Positions 1-11,718 are shown, counted from the first letter of the stretch. The stretch: DNA of 64,000 bases from Sambucus nigra (GCA_949130495.1 OX422216.1:97905967-97969966), one strand, 5' to 3'. Notes: generated by a model not told the origin, from the letters alone. Translations and numbers: made by a program.

Positions 1-622
1 ACCTCTTTGGACCCCGGATAATAAAATTCCTCCATTTTTTAGGTCCTTTGGAACGGTGGCTTTTGCGCAAAGAAGAGATAATTACCTTTCGCAGCCCCTC
101 CCCGTTCTTAAACAACGCACACAATCTCACAAAACGGTTCTTATATGCACAATTTCCTTATCAAAATTTTATCGCGCTTGGTTGGTTTTAAGGACAGGAT
201 TGAAGTGAAAACACCCAACCAACATGTGATAAGACAAGCACAATAATCAAATAAATTCGTGCATGTTTGCAATAAAGGAAACATGAGTCAAACATGTAGG
301 AAGTAACACTTAATTACATCTTAATGACTCCAAACATTATAAAGCACAAGGATGAATTGACCTATTGTCTCAAAACACTACCAAATAGTCACATGAAAAA
401 AATGGAATGATGTTGTGACTCGGTCATCCTAAGTGTTCATCCATAAACGGTGTAAACAAAAAAAAATCTTTTTGGATTTTTCAAAATTTTATCAAAATAA
501 AATCTTTTTGTATTTTTCAAAAAAATTCAAAAACAAGAATTTATACAAAAAGTACAAGTCATCACACTAGTAAAAATATATCATGAAACCACAACTAGTG
601 TATGACAAACATGAAATCACAA
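1..622. other. AT-rich non-coding end of window
   Basis: No coding similarity is visible on either strand. The stretch is rich in A and T runs, notably around 450-540. It lies downstream of the gag-like ORF on the minus strand and probably belongs to the same copia-like element, whose far end is outside the window. No protease, integrase or reverse transcriptase motifs follow the gag-like ORF here. Confidence 0.5.
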
Positions 623-1717
623 TTAACCAAAAGATTTCACATGGGGTGAATTACGTGCAAGCAAACGGGAATCGTGGACAAATAAACTATAAGCCTCTAA
701 ATCCGATTTTCTAACCCAAATTGATGTGTAACGGAGTGTGGGGGTTTTGGGAATCGAATTTATTCTTTCATTAACCTTCCTAGGTCCATTTAAAAGCTTA
801 TAACAAAAGTTCCTAAGATGACCTTGCCTACCGCAATGTGTGCAAGAGTAAATCGGGCGGTTTGTGTTCCCTAAAGGTGGCCCTCTCCTCAAATTTATCG
901 GTTGCTCTCTCCGAATTTGCCTAGGTGGGTCTCTCCTAATGATCCTAGGAGGTTCTCTCACACGTGTGGGAATGGGTGCAACATATTTTTCAAGACCAAT
1001 CCCACCCCTATCCGTTTTGATCTCGACTGTGCCTAAAATCTTATCAAGTTTTTCAGACCTAGACTCTAAATCAAATTTCACTTTACTTGAATCTTTCAAT
1101 TTCACCTCAAGTTCACCTATCCTAGATTCAAGTACTAGTTTAGAATCCTCAAACTGTAAAAGCTCCTTTTTCATAGTCTCCATCAACCCTCTAAGACTAT
1201 CTCTCTCACCCTCGACGTACTCAAGCTTCTCTTTCAAAATTTTCTCATGTGCCCTAAGTTCTTTAATTAAAAAATCATTATTTTTTATGGCACACTCTTT
1301 CAATTGAGCTTTCAATTTCAAATTTTCTTTCTTTGTTTTCAAAGTTTCAGCATAAAGTTCATTGAAAGCAGTTTGCAAGTCATGCTCATCTACACTTTCC
1401 TCCTCACTTTCATCCACACTCCGATCACCTTCACTATCATTACTAATCACAAGGATGGGAAACTCTCGCCTAGAAGCATAAAAAACTTCTTCTTCCGAAT
1501 CACAATCACTAAGGGTAGTAACATGAGAAATCGGTTTATTCAATTTCTTCTTTAAATTTGTGGTACACTCATGTAACGTGTGACCAACACCCTCACAACA
1601 AGGACACCTCTCAGATTCGTTTTCAACAGAAGATTTAAAACAAGAGTTCTTGTGAATTTTCCAATTAATTTTTTCAAAAATTTGACATCGAAGATCATCA
1701 AAACCATCAAAAGCCAT
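623..1717 (-). CDS. Gag-like protein of a copia-type element, capsid region missing
   Basis: An intact 364-codon frame. Two CX2CX4HX4C zinc knuckles are visible, at residues 38-51 (CPCCEGVGHTLHEC) and 292-305 (CTHCGRQGHLRNFC). Between them come an acidic Asp/Glu/Ser stretch (68-112), a long heptad-like Leu/Glu/Lys segment (about 112-228) that should form a coiled coil, and an Arg/Pro-rich basic stretch (250-285). The same order is seen in Gag of several plant Ty1/copia families, where the protein packages element RNA in cytoplasmic particles. The usual N-terminal capsid domain is absent: the ATG lies only 45 bases after the primer-binding site and the protein reaches the first knuckle by residue 38. 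No pol follows in the window. It is probably a non-autonomous, gag-derived element. Copia assignment is an inference from knuckle layout and primer site. Confidence 0.6.
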   Translation of the reverse strand: MAFDGFDDLRCQIFEKINWKIHKNSCFKSSVENESERCPCCEGVGHTLHECTTNLKKKLNKPISHVTTLSDCDSEEEVFYASRREFPILVISNDSEGDRSVDESEEESVDEHDLQTAFNELYAETLKTKKENLKLKAQLKECAIKNNDFLIKELRAHEKILKEKLEYVEGERDSLRGLMETMKKELLQFEDSKLVLESRIGELEVKLKDSSKVKFDLESRSEKLDKILGTVEIKTDRGGIGLEKYVAPIPTRVREPPRIIRRDPPRQIRREQPINLRRGPPLGNTNRPIYSCTHCGRQGHLRNFCYKLLNGPRKVNERINSIPKTPTLRYTSIWVRKSDLEAYSLFVHDSRLLARNSPHVKSFG

Positions 1718-1762
1718 TTTTGTGCAAAATCAGGATCAAAACACAATAATTTAGTGCAACAT

Positions 1763-1774
1763 GCTCTGATACCA
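1763..1774 (-). promoter_or_regulatory. Primer-binding site, initiator-Met tRNA type
   Basis: Read on the minus strand this is TGGTATCAGAGC, the usual plant LTR-retrotransposon primer site complementary to the 3' end of initiator tRNA-Met. It stands three bases inside the LTR edge and upstream of the gag-like ORF, which fixes the element's orientation as minus. Confidence 0.85.
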
Positions 1775-1777
1775 ATT

Positions 1778-2867
1778 TGAAAAACGTCGTATGCAACTGT
1801 GTGATACCGATTAAAAAATAACTCGCAAGTTTTTCAAAGTAACCCTTATTTAATTAGAGTCTACTTTTAAATCAAATAAATTCAGCCCCTAACCATCCAT
1901 CTACGGTGCGTGTGTCAACCCATAAACAAATAAAGTATGCGAAACAAGTTTAAGGAAAAATCCCCGCAGGGCAAAACCTTTTATTTCACTATAATGAGTA
2001 AATCGCAACTTACACGGATTACAATGAAATACAGTGACACACGAATACCCGCAGGCGTCGGTCGGTGTCGTCAGCAATGAATCCACACGCAGCGAACCCA
2101 CATGAACCTCAGTCCAATCAATAAAGGAAGAACCGCAGCACTCCTCAATGACACGCAGTCATAAAACTTTGTAGAGACTCCCTCAGCAATGACACGCAGC
2201 CCTCGGTTGCAAAGATCTCTCCACAAAGGTTTGAACAAACTAAAAAGTTGTGTTCTTGGGTTACCAAAAAGATTCACAAAGGATTGGCAATTGTGTGAAT
2301 CAAAACATAAGTCTTGGGACTCAAAAATATGAAGACTAGAGTAATTTGGACTCTCAAAAACGTCTTCTAAAGTCTTGCAAAACAACTCCCCCGAAGTTGG
2401 TATTTATAGGAAAAAATATGAAGAGTCCCATGTTCTTAAAACTCTAAAATTCTATCCAGCGTACAAAAAAAAAATAGCATTCTTTAAAGAATTTTCTCCA
2501 TCTTCAAAAGGTCATAACTCCTTCACCGTAGCTCGGATTGAGGTGCCGTTTTTTCCAGTATCTTCGTTGCGGCGAGATCTTCAACTTTCCAGTTGACCAG
2601 ACCTCCAAAATATGGATGTGAAATTACTAAAATGCCCTTGAACTCTCCTATCGTGCCTTTTTTACTGTTTTGACTTCCCTTGCGTACCACTTGCATTAAG
2701 TCCCTAAAATCTTGGAACATGAAGTCGTTGAGGCAGATGTGGGACACATTAATGGAGATGTTGAATGCTTGATTCCCGGAATTCGGATAGAGGCCGTCAT
2801 GTGAGATCGTGAGGTGACGTGCCAAATGTAGCGGCGTACGACATAAACAAATGTAACATGTTGGACA
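1778..2867 (-). repeat. 5' LTR of the copia-like element (outer end approximate)
   Basis: On the minus strand the LTR ends CGTTTTTCA just before the primer site. The other end is less certain: a minus-strand TGTCCAACATG beginning at 2867 fits the TG...CA rule, and LINE coding similarity is readable just outside it. A TATA box lies near the middle. The second LTR is outside the window, so the edges cannot be confirmed by pairing. Short frames inside the region are taken as chance. Confidence 0.55.
2401..2408 (-). promoter_or_regulatory. TATA box of the copia-like LTR
   Basis: The minus strand reads TATAAATA within the LTR, about 600 bases before the primer-binding site. Position and orientation fit a U3/R promoter for the copia-like element. 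Confidence 0.5.
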
Positions 2868-5800
2868 TGAGAAAAATGTCCTTACAACCATAAAATAAAG
2901 GCACACTTCAGTGTGTTGAACTTATCCCACACCAAATTGTGCCACGCTACTAGAGGATGAGTAGGGGAGATCTCATTGTCCACCGAAGTGATAGTAAATC
3001 CAACCTGGTTGGGGATCCACGTCACTTCATCATTCATATCCTGCCTAATGGTTAGCAATTACGCATTTCTGATTCCCATGAGCTCCCACGTTATAGTAGT
3101 CATCCATCTCTACCTATTATCATGGATGAAATCTATGATCATAGACTTGTGGTTGCTGGACGCATTGTATATAACTCCGTCACCATAGCGGGGATGCAAA
3201 GGACCTAAAGGATGACAGTTTTCGTGCCAAAAGAATGAATCCTTACCATTGCCCACCCTACACTTGATGAAAGGTCTAATACGGTCTTTGAACTGCAACA
3301 TCTTCCTCCAGCTCCAGGAGCAATCGATTGGTATAGATAGGGTCCAAATACTCCTTCTTTTTAGCTTAAATATATTACACCATTTAACCCACAGGCAGTC
3401 TTTCTTACTGTACAGGTTCCATAGTGTTTTCATAATGGCTGCGACATTCCACCTCTCCATACTTTTGACTCCTATCCCCCCCCTCAATGTAGCTACTACA
3501 TAAGTCCTTCCATGAAACCTTTACCCTCGTGTGCTTTTGGTCAGACCTTGTCCATAAAAAATCCTTCATCAGTTGCTCAATTTTCTTGATGACCCCCTTA
3601 GGTAAGATGAAGATACTAGACCAATACACCTGGATCCCAAATAGGATAGCCTTTATGAGCTGAAGTCTCCTGCGTAACTGAGAAACTTGTTAGTCCAGCA
3701 ATTGATCCTACAAGTAATCTTATCAGTCAGTCTTTGGTAGTCATGGCCCCTAAGCCTCGTAGATATGAGAGGCACGCACAGGTATACAAAGGGAGGGTTG
3801 CAAGGGGAAAAGCCAAGGAGGTCTCTGATTTGATTGATCCCATCCTCATCGATGCCAGAACTATAGAAGTTGAACTTGTTGAGATTTAGACGTAGAATAA
3901 AAAAGTTGTAGAAATCATCTAAAGTTTTCTTAGCAATGGCGCATGAAGAAATATCCCCCCACATAGAATGATTACGCCATCCATGAAACATAAGTGATTC
4001 AGCCTGACCTGCTTGCATTTGGGGTGAAAAGTGAATAAGGGATCCAAGTAAGCTCTATCCATAAGGCAGGAAAACATATCCATCACCAATAGGAAAAGAT
4101 ATAGAGAGAGAGAGGGTCACCCTGTATCAGGCCTCTCTTTCCCTCAAAAAATTCATGCAATTGCCCATTCAGGCTTAAAGAAAACCTGGTATTAGTGTAA
4201 CACACCTTCAACCATCCAACGAAGATAGTGGGAAAACCCAGATGCACCATGAGCTTGTGAAGGAACTCCTAATTCACAGTGTCATAAGCGTTGAGAAGGA
4301 CAATCTTCATAACGCATCTAGGGGGAAAAGCTCCCTATGATAGTTCCTCATAAGCTCTTGAAGTAAGAGGATATTATCTGAAATGGCCCTCCCATGCACA
4401 AACACTGATTGGCACGGGTTAATAATAGGAGGGAGATCATGCTACAGCCTATTAGCAAGAACCTTCAAAATACATTTGTAAATGGTGTTACAACAGGCAA
4501 TGGGCCGAAAATCATTCATACCCAATGGCATAGGGACCTTGGGGATGAGGGTCAAGGCGTTGCAATTCCATTATCTAGGTAAATAATTTCACCTAAATAA
4601 ATGTTGAACAACATCCACCACATCGCTACCCACTACCTCCCAATTTTCTTTAAAAAATAACACATTAAACCCATCAGGACCGAGGGCATTATCCGACCCA
4701 ATAGCGAACATGGCCATCTTTATCTCATCATCACTAATGGGGTCACTCAACACCATACTATCATTATCATTAATCCTCTTTCACACATTGGCCCGAAGAA
4801 AAGGGTCAAGATCCTCACAAATGGGATTAGAGCCCAGGAGCTGAGTGAATAACCCCACAGAAGTGTTGGCCACCTCATGCGTACCCTCCACTCTGCACCT
4901 ATTTGCATCCTCAATATTGATAATCTTCTTTCTAGTCAATGATTGGTTAGCCTTTTTGTGGAAGAAGGAGTTGTTACCATCTCCAAACTGAAGCCATTTG
5001 ACTCTTGACTATTGTTTGTAGTAGGATTCTTCAGCATTTCTGAGCTCCAAGCAACTTATCCCTTTCATCCTGTTGGAGACTAATATTGCACCCATCATAA
5101 TCTAACTTTATTTAAGCCTCATTCAGAAGAACTTTGGCCTCGTCTACCCTCATAGAAAGGTGATTAAAGAACTTATTATCAAACCCAATCAGGTTGCCCT
5201 TGAGTCTCTTCATCTTTTTGATAAGTTTAACCATAGGGTTGCCCACATCATTCCCGTACTATGAATCCATCAGAACCACTTAGAACTCAGTATGATCCAT
5301 TCAAAAATTATGGATTTTGAACGGCTTGGATCTCCTAGGCTATTATGGTGATAACAAGGTTATGATGGGGAAGTGATTAGACGCACCATTGGGAAGTAGC
5401 GTCCCCTGAGAATTAGGGAATACAGAGGCCCATGAGTCATTGTGAATGACTCTATCCAGCCTGGATTGAACATTATCATAACCCTCCTACTTCTTATTCC
5501 ATGTAAACCATAACCCGAAAGTTCTCATATCATCAGCTTGGATGTCGTTAATGTAAGGATTAAAGGCTTTAGTAGAACCCACGTCAATACCATGCAATCC
5601 TCTTTTCTCCTCATGATTTCTCAAAACGTTGAAGTCGGCCATCAAAACCCATGGTTGGCCATTGACTCTCCCATTGTTCTGTCTCAAAAACTCCCAAAAT
5701 GTGATTCTATTATTGGGCAAGTTTTCTCTATAGATAAAGGACGCAAAAAAGCTTAAGTTTCTCCCACACAACTCCACCTTACACACATGGCTTGGGGCTG

Positions 5801-6060
5801 AGAATCAACCAATGTCACAGTTACATTATTAGGGTTCCACCCCATGATGACCCTCGCCACACCCCCATCACTAGGGCAGTTATGAAGATACTCCCAGTGA
5901 AAAAAATAATTATTTTTTACATTACCTAAGTTAGGTCTTCTAACTTTGGTTTCAAGCAAGCAAATAAGTCTAATTTTTGGTCTCTGGTCAACTTACAAAC
6001 TTCCTGTTGTTTATGAGGGGAATTGAGACCCCTTATATTCCAAGATTCAAGCTTAAACAT
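2868..6060 (-). pseudogene. LINE L1 ORF2: endonuclease-reverse transcriptase pseudogene
   Basis: ORF2 nicks target DNA and copies element RNA at the nick. The frame opens at 6060-6058 with a SWNIRGLNSPHKQ motif of the APE-type endonuclease. The metal-binding GDFN is here ADFNVLRNHEEKRG (5487-5786). Reverse transcriptase similarity runs about 4800-3650, followed by the zf-RVT region with WGM and HPLGPLHP-type motifs (3487-2880). The catalytic FADD box at 3976-3987 reads FMDG, so the second aspartate is gone. Frame changes occur repeatedly, for example near 5780, 3650 and 3480. The C-terminal cysteine/histidine cluster is cut off by the copia-like insertion. Assignment to L1-type LINE is firm; activity is excluded. 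Confidence 0.85.
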
Positions 6061-7679
6061 CAGGTTTTGTTTCCCTTACCCCTCCTTCTATTCTCACCTC
6101 CAGATTTTTCCTCTATAATCCCATTACTCTTATGCTTATTGGCCAGCTCATTAACCAACATTACTTTCTTAGCAAGGGAAGTGGGCACAGGAGTAGCCTC
6201 GCATTCATTATCAAGGTCCATTGCTTCAAACGAGTTAGATAAAGGAAGGGGATCAGTAAACACCCGTAAACTTGGCTTAGCAGCATGAGCATCACTGATC
6301 TCCTTCCCTCCATTGAATTCTTTGATTCCTGATTATTCCCCGATCTCAAAACCCGCAGGAGACTTGGTCATGCTCTTCTTAGAGACCATAGGTCATACAG
6401 AGTCCATAGGAGTCGTCGTCAATGTAGCTCCACAAGAGTTGGTTTGTGTAGTTTTAACTGTCTTAGACTTTGTGCATCTACTAAGCGTGTGACCAAACAC
6501 GAGATAGTTAGGGCAGGATAGGGGCTTAGCTTGATATTTGATACGCACCGGAGCAATTGCTCCATCTTCCATGACGACAATGATACTGTTAGCGTAAGAT
6601 TCCTTAGCTTCGACCTCAACACAAATACGTGCATACGATATTCTATTTATCTCTTCTGTAACTGCATCAGCGTATAGTGGAAGACCAACCGAACTTGCGA
6701 CATAACTGAGTCCTTCTTCAGTCCAAAGTTGGACTGAAATATCATGCAGTTTCACCCATATGGGTATTTTCTTCGCACTTTCTTTGCTAAAATTAAAGTT
6801 GGCTTGCCACTTCTTCAGCATGATGGTCATGCCGACAAAGTTCCATGGCCCATTATCCAAAACCTCATCCCTTTGTCTAGGGTTATCGAAATTGAAGAAG
6901 AAAAAAACATTATCATGAGCCAAAACCTTGATCAGACAACTTACTCCACATCTTTGTTGCTTGATTGTTGATGAAGTAGAAAGGAAGTTTTTTCCCTAGG
7001 AAATAACCCACCATGCTATTTCCCCATCAACCATGGCCCCCTCTTATCACCTCAGTCGATGAATTGACAGTGATAACGTTGTCAGCCACAGAAGGTTGGT
7101 GAAAAGTAAGTTTGAGTTTTGGTTTCCTCTTTTTAGTAGCAACAAAGCTCCAAGTCCTTTCTTTGGGGTCCACTCTTGTATTAGACTAGGACTGGGGAGC
7201 AGTATCTTTTAGACGATCCTCTGACACCTTTACAATATAAGCCGAAACCTTGTAACCTTGAGTACCTCTATGACCCACATCGTTAATAGCACCATTAGTT
7301 GGGTCTGCCTCAAGAGGCATCTCCAATCCTGTTGGTAATTGTTCTTTGCCACTACTCCTATTAGCGGTTTTGGAAAACTTTGTAACATCATGATGGGAAA
7401 AACCTTTACTTTGAGGAACTCCCAGACGTAAGCGTCAAAACCCTCAACTTGGACTTCTTCACGTTCCTCAACTCTAGCTGGGAAAGGATCATTGATGGAA
7501 GGGATAATATCATCAGGAAACCCAGGTTTGGATGAGCTAGGAAGTAAAGTGTCCTCAAGAACAGAGACTGTACTTGGTAAAACCATGGAGAAATTGGGAT
7601 TAAAGAGAGGGGAGGGGAGGGTTTGCTGGAGGAGGACGGCTAGGGTAAGTAGGGTTTGTTTAGAGAGAAGAAAATGCAT
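6060..7679 (-). pseudogene. LINE L1 ORF1: DUF4283 and zinc-knuckle protein, broken
   Basis: ORF1 proteins of plant L1 elements bind element RNA. The best piece, 6923-6393, shows the DUF4283 core (NPRQRDEVLDNGPWNF, then KIPIWVKLHDI and LWTEEGLSYVAS) and a degenerate knuckle in which the second cysteine is Tyr (CPNYLVFGHTLSRC). The C-terminal tail (6263-6060) is basic and ends in a TGA that overlaps the ORF2 ATG by one base (TGATG). The N-terminal part is readable from 7679 with at least two frameshifts; it shares a VWEFLK...KGFSH-like stretch with copies L3 and L5. Non-functional. Confidence 0.75.
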
Positions 7680-7724
7680 TTTGGTAGGTAGGGTTTGTCT
7701 AGGGTAGGCAGTTCATCGTGCCTT

Positions 7725-8520
7725 AATTAATCCCATAATTCTCCAACATTTGCTTCATCCATAAGATTCCTGTGCAACAACTTTCGTTAGCTATGTACTT
7801 GACCTCCCTCAGGACAAAGAAATTGTGTTTTACTTCTTGATGATCCATGATATAAGAGCACTCGTAATGTAAAATCATCAACCTGGTGTGCTTTTAAAAC
7901 CATCAATATCCTTGACCCAATCGACATCCGATTAAACCAAAAAATGGTCATCGGTATCAAAAGAATACCAAATTCCATAGGAAAGAGTTTCACTAGATAC
8001 GTTTAAGTGCAAGTCAGTGTGACTCTTTTAGGGTTGCTTGGTACCGTGCACAAACTCCTGCACTACAGGTGATATCGGGATGGCTAGCCGTTAAGTATAG
8101 GAGACTACCTATCATACTCCTATAGATTATTTACCCTATGTCCTTAGCTAAAGTGTCTTTGCTAAGCTTTATCGAGGAACTGATGGGTGTGCAAGAGTTC
8201 TTAGCGAAGTCCAACCCAAACTTTTTCACTATATCCCTGGCATATTTAGATTGAGATATAAATATCCCATTATCAAGTTGACTCATTTGGAGACCTAGGA
8301 AGAAAGTAAGCTCAACAACCATACTCATCTCAAATTCACTATTTATTTCCTCCTCAAAAGTGTGAGTACGTTGGGAACACGTGGATCCAAATACAATGTT
8401 GTACACATAGACTTGGGAAACTAATATAGCACCACCCTCTCTCCTATCTAACAACGTTATATCAACTCCCTTAATATACCTTATTTGTAAAACATCTCCT
8501 GATCCCAAGAGAATATATAT
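7725..8520 (-). pseudogene. Ty1/copia reverse transcriptase-RNase H fragment
   Basis: The minus strand encodes the 3' half of a copia pol gene. From 8500 downward come REGGAILVSQVYV, the catalytic box, FEEEINSEFEMS, GLQMSQLDNGIFISQSKYA and then, across frameshifts, the RNase H part with SRSKTQ-type and ILWMKQMLENYGI motifs (to about 7730). The catalytic box at 8398-8409 reads YVYN where copia elements have YVDD, so both aspartates are changed. No integrase, protease or gag is attached. Copia RT is followed directly by RNase H, as expected for the family. A dead fragment, unrelated in position to the gag-like element at 623-2867. Confidence 0.8.
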
Positions 8521-8537
8521 AAAACCACTTAATAGTG

Positions 8538-9093
8538 TGAAATACCTCGGTCCCGGCCGAACAGGTACTAAGTAAGGACCTCGCCTTAGCAAAAAGCTCG
8601 ACCTCCTTTTCACCTGGGTAGACTGGGTGGATGTAAGCAAGTCAACGTTAGTGACTGGCCAACAACATCTGTGTGGCATGTCAGACGGCCAGCATGTGCA
8701 AAAACCTTCCCTTAATGGGTGAAACATTAAAGTATTTGTGAGTGCTCCATTAACAATATTCCTTAACCTATCCAACTGACATTACCTCATAGGGATTCAC
8801 TATAAAAGGTTGGATCCCCCCATAGGGATCAACACAGGCAAGCAATCATCCATCTAACACATCGATTAAGCAAAGATATTCCGATAGTATCATTTTTTGA
8901 ACAAAGAGACAACCCCATTGTACTAATCTTATATAAGTGCAATAAGGAAACCTGTGGACATTGGCTCATTCTTGAGGGTTGAATCACGTATCTCTTAGTG
9001 TTAATCTTCTTATCCTTATCTCAATTTCTATTCATTTACATACAATGTTTATCTCTGATTGGATTTCATCTAGCTAAGACCAAACCTTGAATC
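8538..9093 (+). repeat. LTR-like sequence, possible solo LTR
   Basis: A non-coding stretch that begins TGTGAAATACC and ends near TGAATCCA, with a TATAAAAGG box at 8802-8810 about midway and a T-rich 3' half. This is what a solo LTR on the plus strand looks like. No partner LTR, primer site or target duplication was found, so both edges are provisional. Confidence 0.3.
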
Positions 9094-9159
9094 CATTTTT
9101 AGACGATAAAAGAATGGCGTTTTTTTGGGGAAATTGTGTGTATATATAAAACAAAAGGG

Positions 9160-9684
9160 AGGCTTATCAGAATTGGTGTTGACTATAGAATCCAAGCATC
9201 ATTAATGTCATTATGAAAGATGGTGCTATTGCCCAGTGAAAGTTGAATTTTAAGACAATCCCCCTTCATGCCCAAACTGCCTTGTGTTTGGTCACAATAT
9301 CAGCTCAGGCCCTATTCTAAAAAAAAGATGATCAAGCATTGGTCAAAACCACTAAAGACATGAAGAACAAGATTACTGGGTAGATAATTGGAAGCATGTA
9401 ACCAAGGTCAGGTCAATCTCAAAAACCATACCCCAGGAATCAGGTGAACCTAGCCACAAACATGAAGGTATGTCTTCTATAGTCAACACCAATTATGATA
9501 AGAATATCTTTGCCATTCTAGAATTAGAGGAGGAGGAACTACTTGTTTGTGGAAGGAAAATTGAGGTGGGAACTGCAGAGGTGCCACAGGAGGAGGCTAC
9601 CCCAACCCCTATGGTATAGCACTGAAGGTGAAAACCATTGATGAAATGGCTAGAATCCTACCAACTAGTGACCAAAGAAGTAAC
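9160..9684 (+). pseudogene. LINE L2 ORF1 C-terminal remnant
   Basis: Readable pieces are IINVIMKDGAIA, a ruined zinc-knuckle region (the CPNC...C pattern survives only in part) and ALKVKTIDEMARILPTSD near 9630-9680. These match the ORF1 of L3 (12892-13513). Several stops and frame changes interrupt it. The upstream half is absent; 9094-9160 shows no clear similarity. Confidence 0.65.
9674..9684. repeat. Target-site duplication, left, of nested LINE
   Basis: AAAGAAGTAAC here matches AAAGTAGTAAC at 10879-10889 with one difference. The pair brackets the antisense LINE fragment 9685-10878. Confidence 0.7.
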
Positions 9685-10878
9685 CCTTTTTTTAGGTAAT
9701 TAAGTATATTAAAAGAACAAAAGATATACAAAGAATCAAGCCAAAGGCAAAAACCTAGAGGTAGGGCATACCCTACCCCCACAACAATCACAACAAGACC
9801 AATACAAGATCAACCTTATAAACAAGGCAAGACCAACACAACCCACCAGAAGGGGTCCAAAATGGATTAAAGGAATAACATGGACTCAGGATCCCCCATT
9901 GGTTGCACACCATCCAGTTGGTATAAGTTCTATTACTGTGTTTCCAACTACTGATCTTAATCTTCATCATGCTATTAATCTCTCTCAAAAGTTGGGTAGG
10001 AGTTCTATTCCCTCTGCAATGATGCCCGCCATTTCTTTCCATCCAGAGGCAATAGATGGTAGTAGTAAAAGATAAGGTTCTGACTTTGTTGAGGAAGTTG
10101 TTATTGTTAGCATAATCCATAGCCATATCCATTTCCCTATCCCAGGTTCCCATCATCCTATAGCATTGGTTCCTACATAGAACCTCCATCCAAACCTCAA
10201 TGGAGTAAGGGCAATCATTAAGAATGTGAGTAATAGTTTCAATCCCATCATAGCATAGGTGGCAATAGTTATTATCAATAACTCCCCACTCCAGAAGTTT
10301 ATCCTTAGTGATGAGGCTTCCTCTGCATGCAAACCAGGTAATGAATGAGCATTTAGGTATGTTTGCATGGTTCCAAACAAGCTTGGCCCACTCCACATTG
10401 GAGTTGTGGCTGCACAAAGCCTGGTAGGAAGATTGAATAGTGAAAGTCCCAGAAGTAGAGGGAAGCCAAGAGATCTTATCCTCCTGAAGAGAGATAATAG
10501 GAAAAGGGCATGTTCGAATATCATTAAGTTCCCATGTAATGGTAGAAGGCCATCTCCACCTAAGGCCACAAATGAAATCATCCACTTTTGCATTGGAATT
10601 ACTGGCAGCGTCATAGATGGTCCTATCCCCAAAACAAAGGTTGTAGAGGGCTAAGAGGGTGCCAACTATCATGCCATATAAAAATATTATTATCAATCCC
10701 AATTATGGACTTTATGAGAGGTCTACCCTCCCTCTTTATTTTTAAAATTTTCCTCCAAGTCCATGTACAATCACTGGGGATAGTAATGGCCCAGAAGCTC
10801 CTTATTTTGATCTTATGTGTGTGACACCATTTCACCCAGAGGTTCTCCTTATTGTTGCAAATGTTCTAAATGTGTTCT
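9685..10878 (-). mobile_element. 5'-truncated LINE nested in L2
   Basis: A minus-strand copy of the last part of LINE ORF2 plus its 3' end. The zf-RVT domain is clear: WRWPSTITWELND, then a Cys/His cluster CHLCYDGIETITHILNDC, then CLWMERN (10702-9900). A frameshift near 10690 separates it from upstream IWHDSWHPLSPLQP (10835-10630). The 3' tail at 9685-9740 ends in an A run on the minus strand after an AATATACTTAATTACC-like stretch, also seen at the end of the 13873 copy. Flanked by an 11-bp target duplication. Confidence 0.85.
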
Positions 10879-10889
10879 AAAGTAGTAAC
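10879..10889. repeat. Target-site duplication, right, of nested LINE
   Basis: AAAGTAGTAAC, partner of 9674-9684. The host LINE L2 continues directly after it. Confidence 0.7.
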
Positions 10890-11657
10890 TCAGCTAGCAA
10901 GAAGAAGAAGAAGTGGAGGAAGAAAGTCAGTGCTGGTAATGATAAGGCACAAAAGGATACAAAGGGAGAATGGGGAACTCTACATCCAGGTGATCAAGTT
11001 GGCTTCATGGAACATAAGGGGAATTAATTCCCCACACAAGCAGGATGAAGTCAGGATGACCATTAGAGATAATGACCTTGCTCTCATTGGACTTTTGGAG
11101 ACCAAAGTTAGGCTAAACCATATGAATGTTATTAAGAACAAATGTTATTTGGAACTGGGATATGATACACAATTGCCCTGATACTAAAGGTATGGCTAGA
11201 ATAATTGTGTCTTGGAACCCTAATGTGTTTGATGTGGAAGTTATTGCCCACCACCCCTAAGAAATCTTATGTAGAGTCAAAGTTGTGGGCCTTATTAAGA
11301 AGTTTTTTACCACTTTTACTTATCGCTATAACCTACCCTCTAATAGGCTTGCCTTGTGGGACTTTCTTAGAAGCAACTTTAACATGACTTTCAATCAGGA
11401 ATGGATAGTTTTGGGTGATTTTAATGTGGTGAGAGGTCAGGAGGAGAAGAAGAGCTACCTTGGGATTGACTATAGAGTTGTCGTTGTTTTCAACAACTGT
11501 ATTGAAGACATCCAAGCTGGAGACATGAATTCCACTAGCTTTGGTTCTCTTGGAACAACAAAAGCAGTGGTCTTGCCTGTGTCCAAATAAAAATTGATAG
11601 AGTATTATAGAACCATCAGTGGAGTGCCTCTTATCCTAACTGCCAAGTCAAGTACAT
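10890..11657 (+). pseudogene. LINE L2 ORF1 tail and ORF2 endonuclease remnant
   Basis: After a Lys/Arg-rich ORF1 tail the ORF2 frame starts at 10990, but the ATG of the other copies is GTG here. The endonuclease shows IKLASWNIRGINSPHKQ and LIGLLETKV (10997-11130), then after frameshifts the GDFNVVRGQEEK motif (11417-11452) with an intact aspartate and asparagine. Similarity continues past 11590 to about 11657, the point matching 14890 of L3. No reverse transcriptase remains. Confidence 0.75.
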
Positions 11658-11718
11658 TTGCTAAAAGGAAAGAAAGAAAAGAGAGAAAGAAGAGAAATGA
11701 AGAAAAAATGGAAGAAAG

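Larger units (their letters stand above)
2868..7690 (-). mobile_element. Decayed L1-type LINE, copy L1
   Basis: Minus-strand pieces in order from 7690 downward are ORF1 (DUF4283 plus zinc knuckle), an endonuclease, a reverse transcriptase and the start of the zinc-binding C-terminal domain. Its 3' end is lost where the copia-like LTR begins near 2867. All pieces resemble the other LINE copies in the window (L2-L5), so they form one family. Many frameshifts and stops make it non-functional. Confidence 0.85.
9160..11657 (+). mobile_element. LINE copy L2, split by a nested LINE
   Basis: Plus-strand LINE pieces 9160-9684 (ORF1 C-terminal half) and 10890-11657 (ORF1 tail and endonuclease) join in sense when the insert 9685-10878 and one target duplication are removed: the ...IDEMARILPTSDQ stretch then runs into a Lys-rich tail, as in copy L3. 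The copy stops in the endonuclease at 11657, where the 5' end of L3 starts. Confidence 0.75.

Noticed and set aside
864..1555. Plus-strand frames opposite the gag-like ORF
   Set aside because: They are shadows of the 364-codon minus-strand frame, which has two zinc knuckles.
1901..2906. Short frames in the copia-like LTR as genes
   Set aside because: They have no domain and overlap the TATA box and LTR structure.
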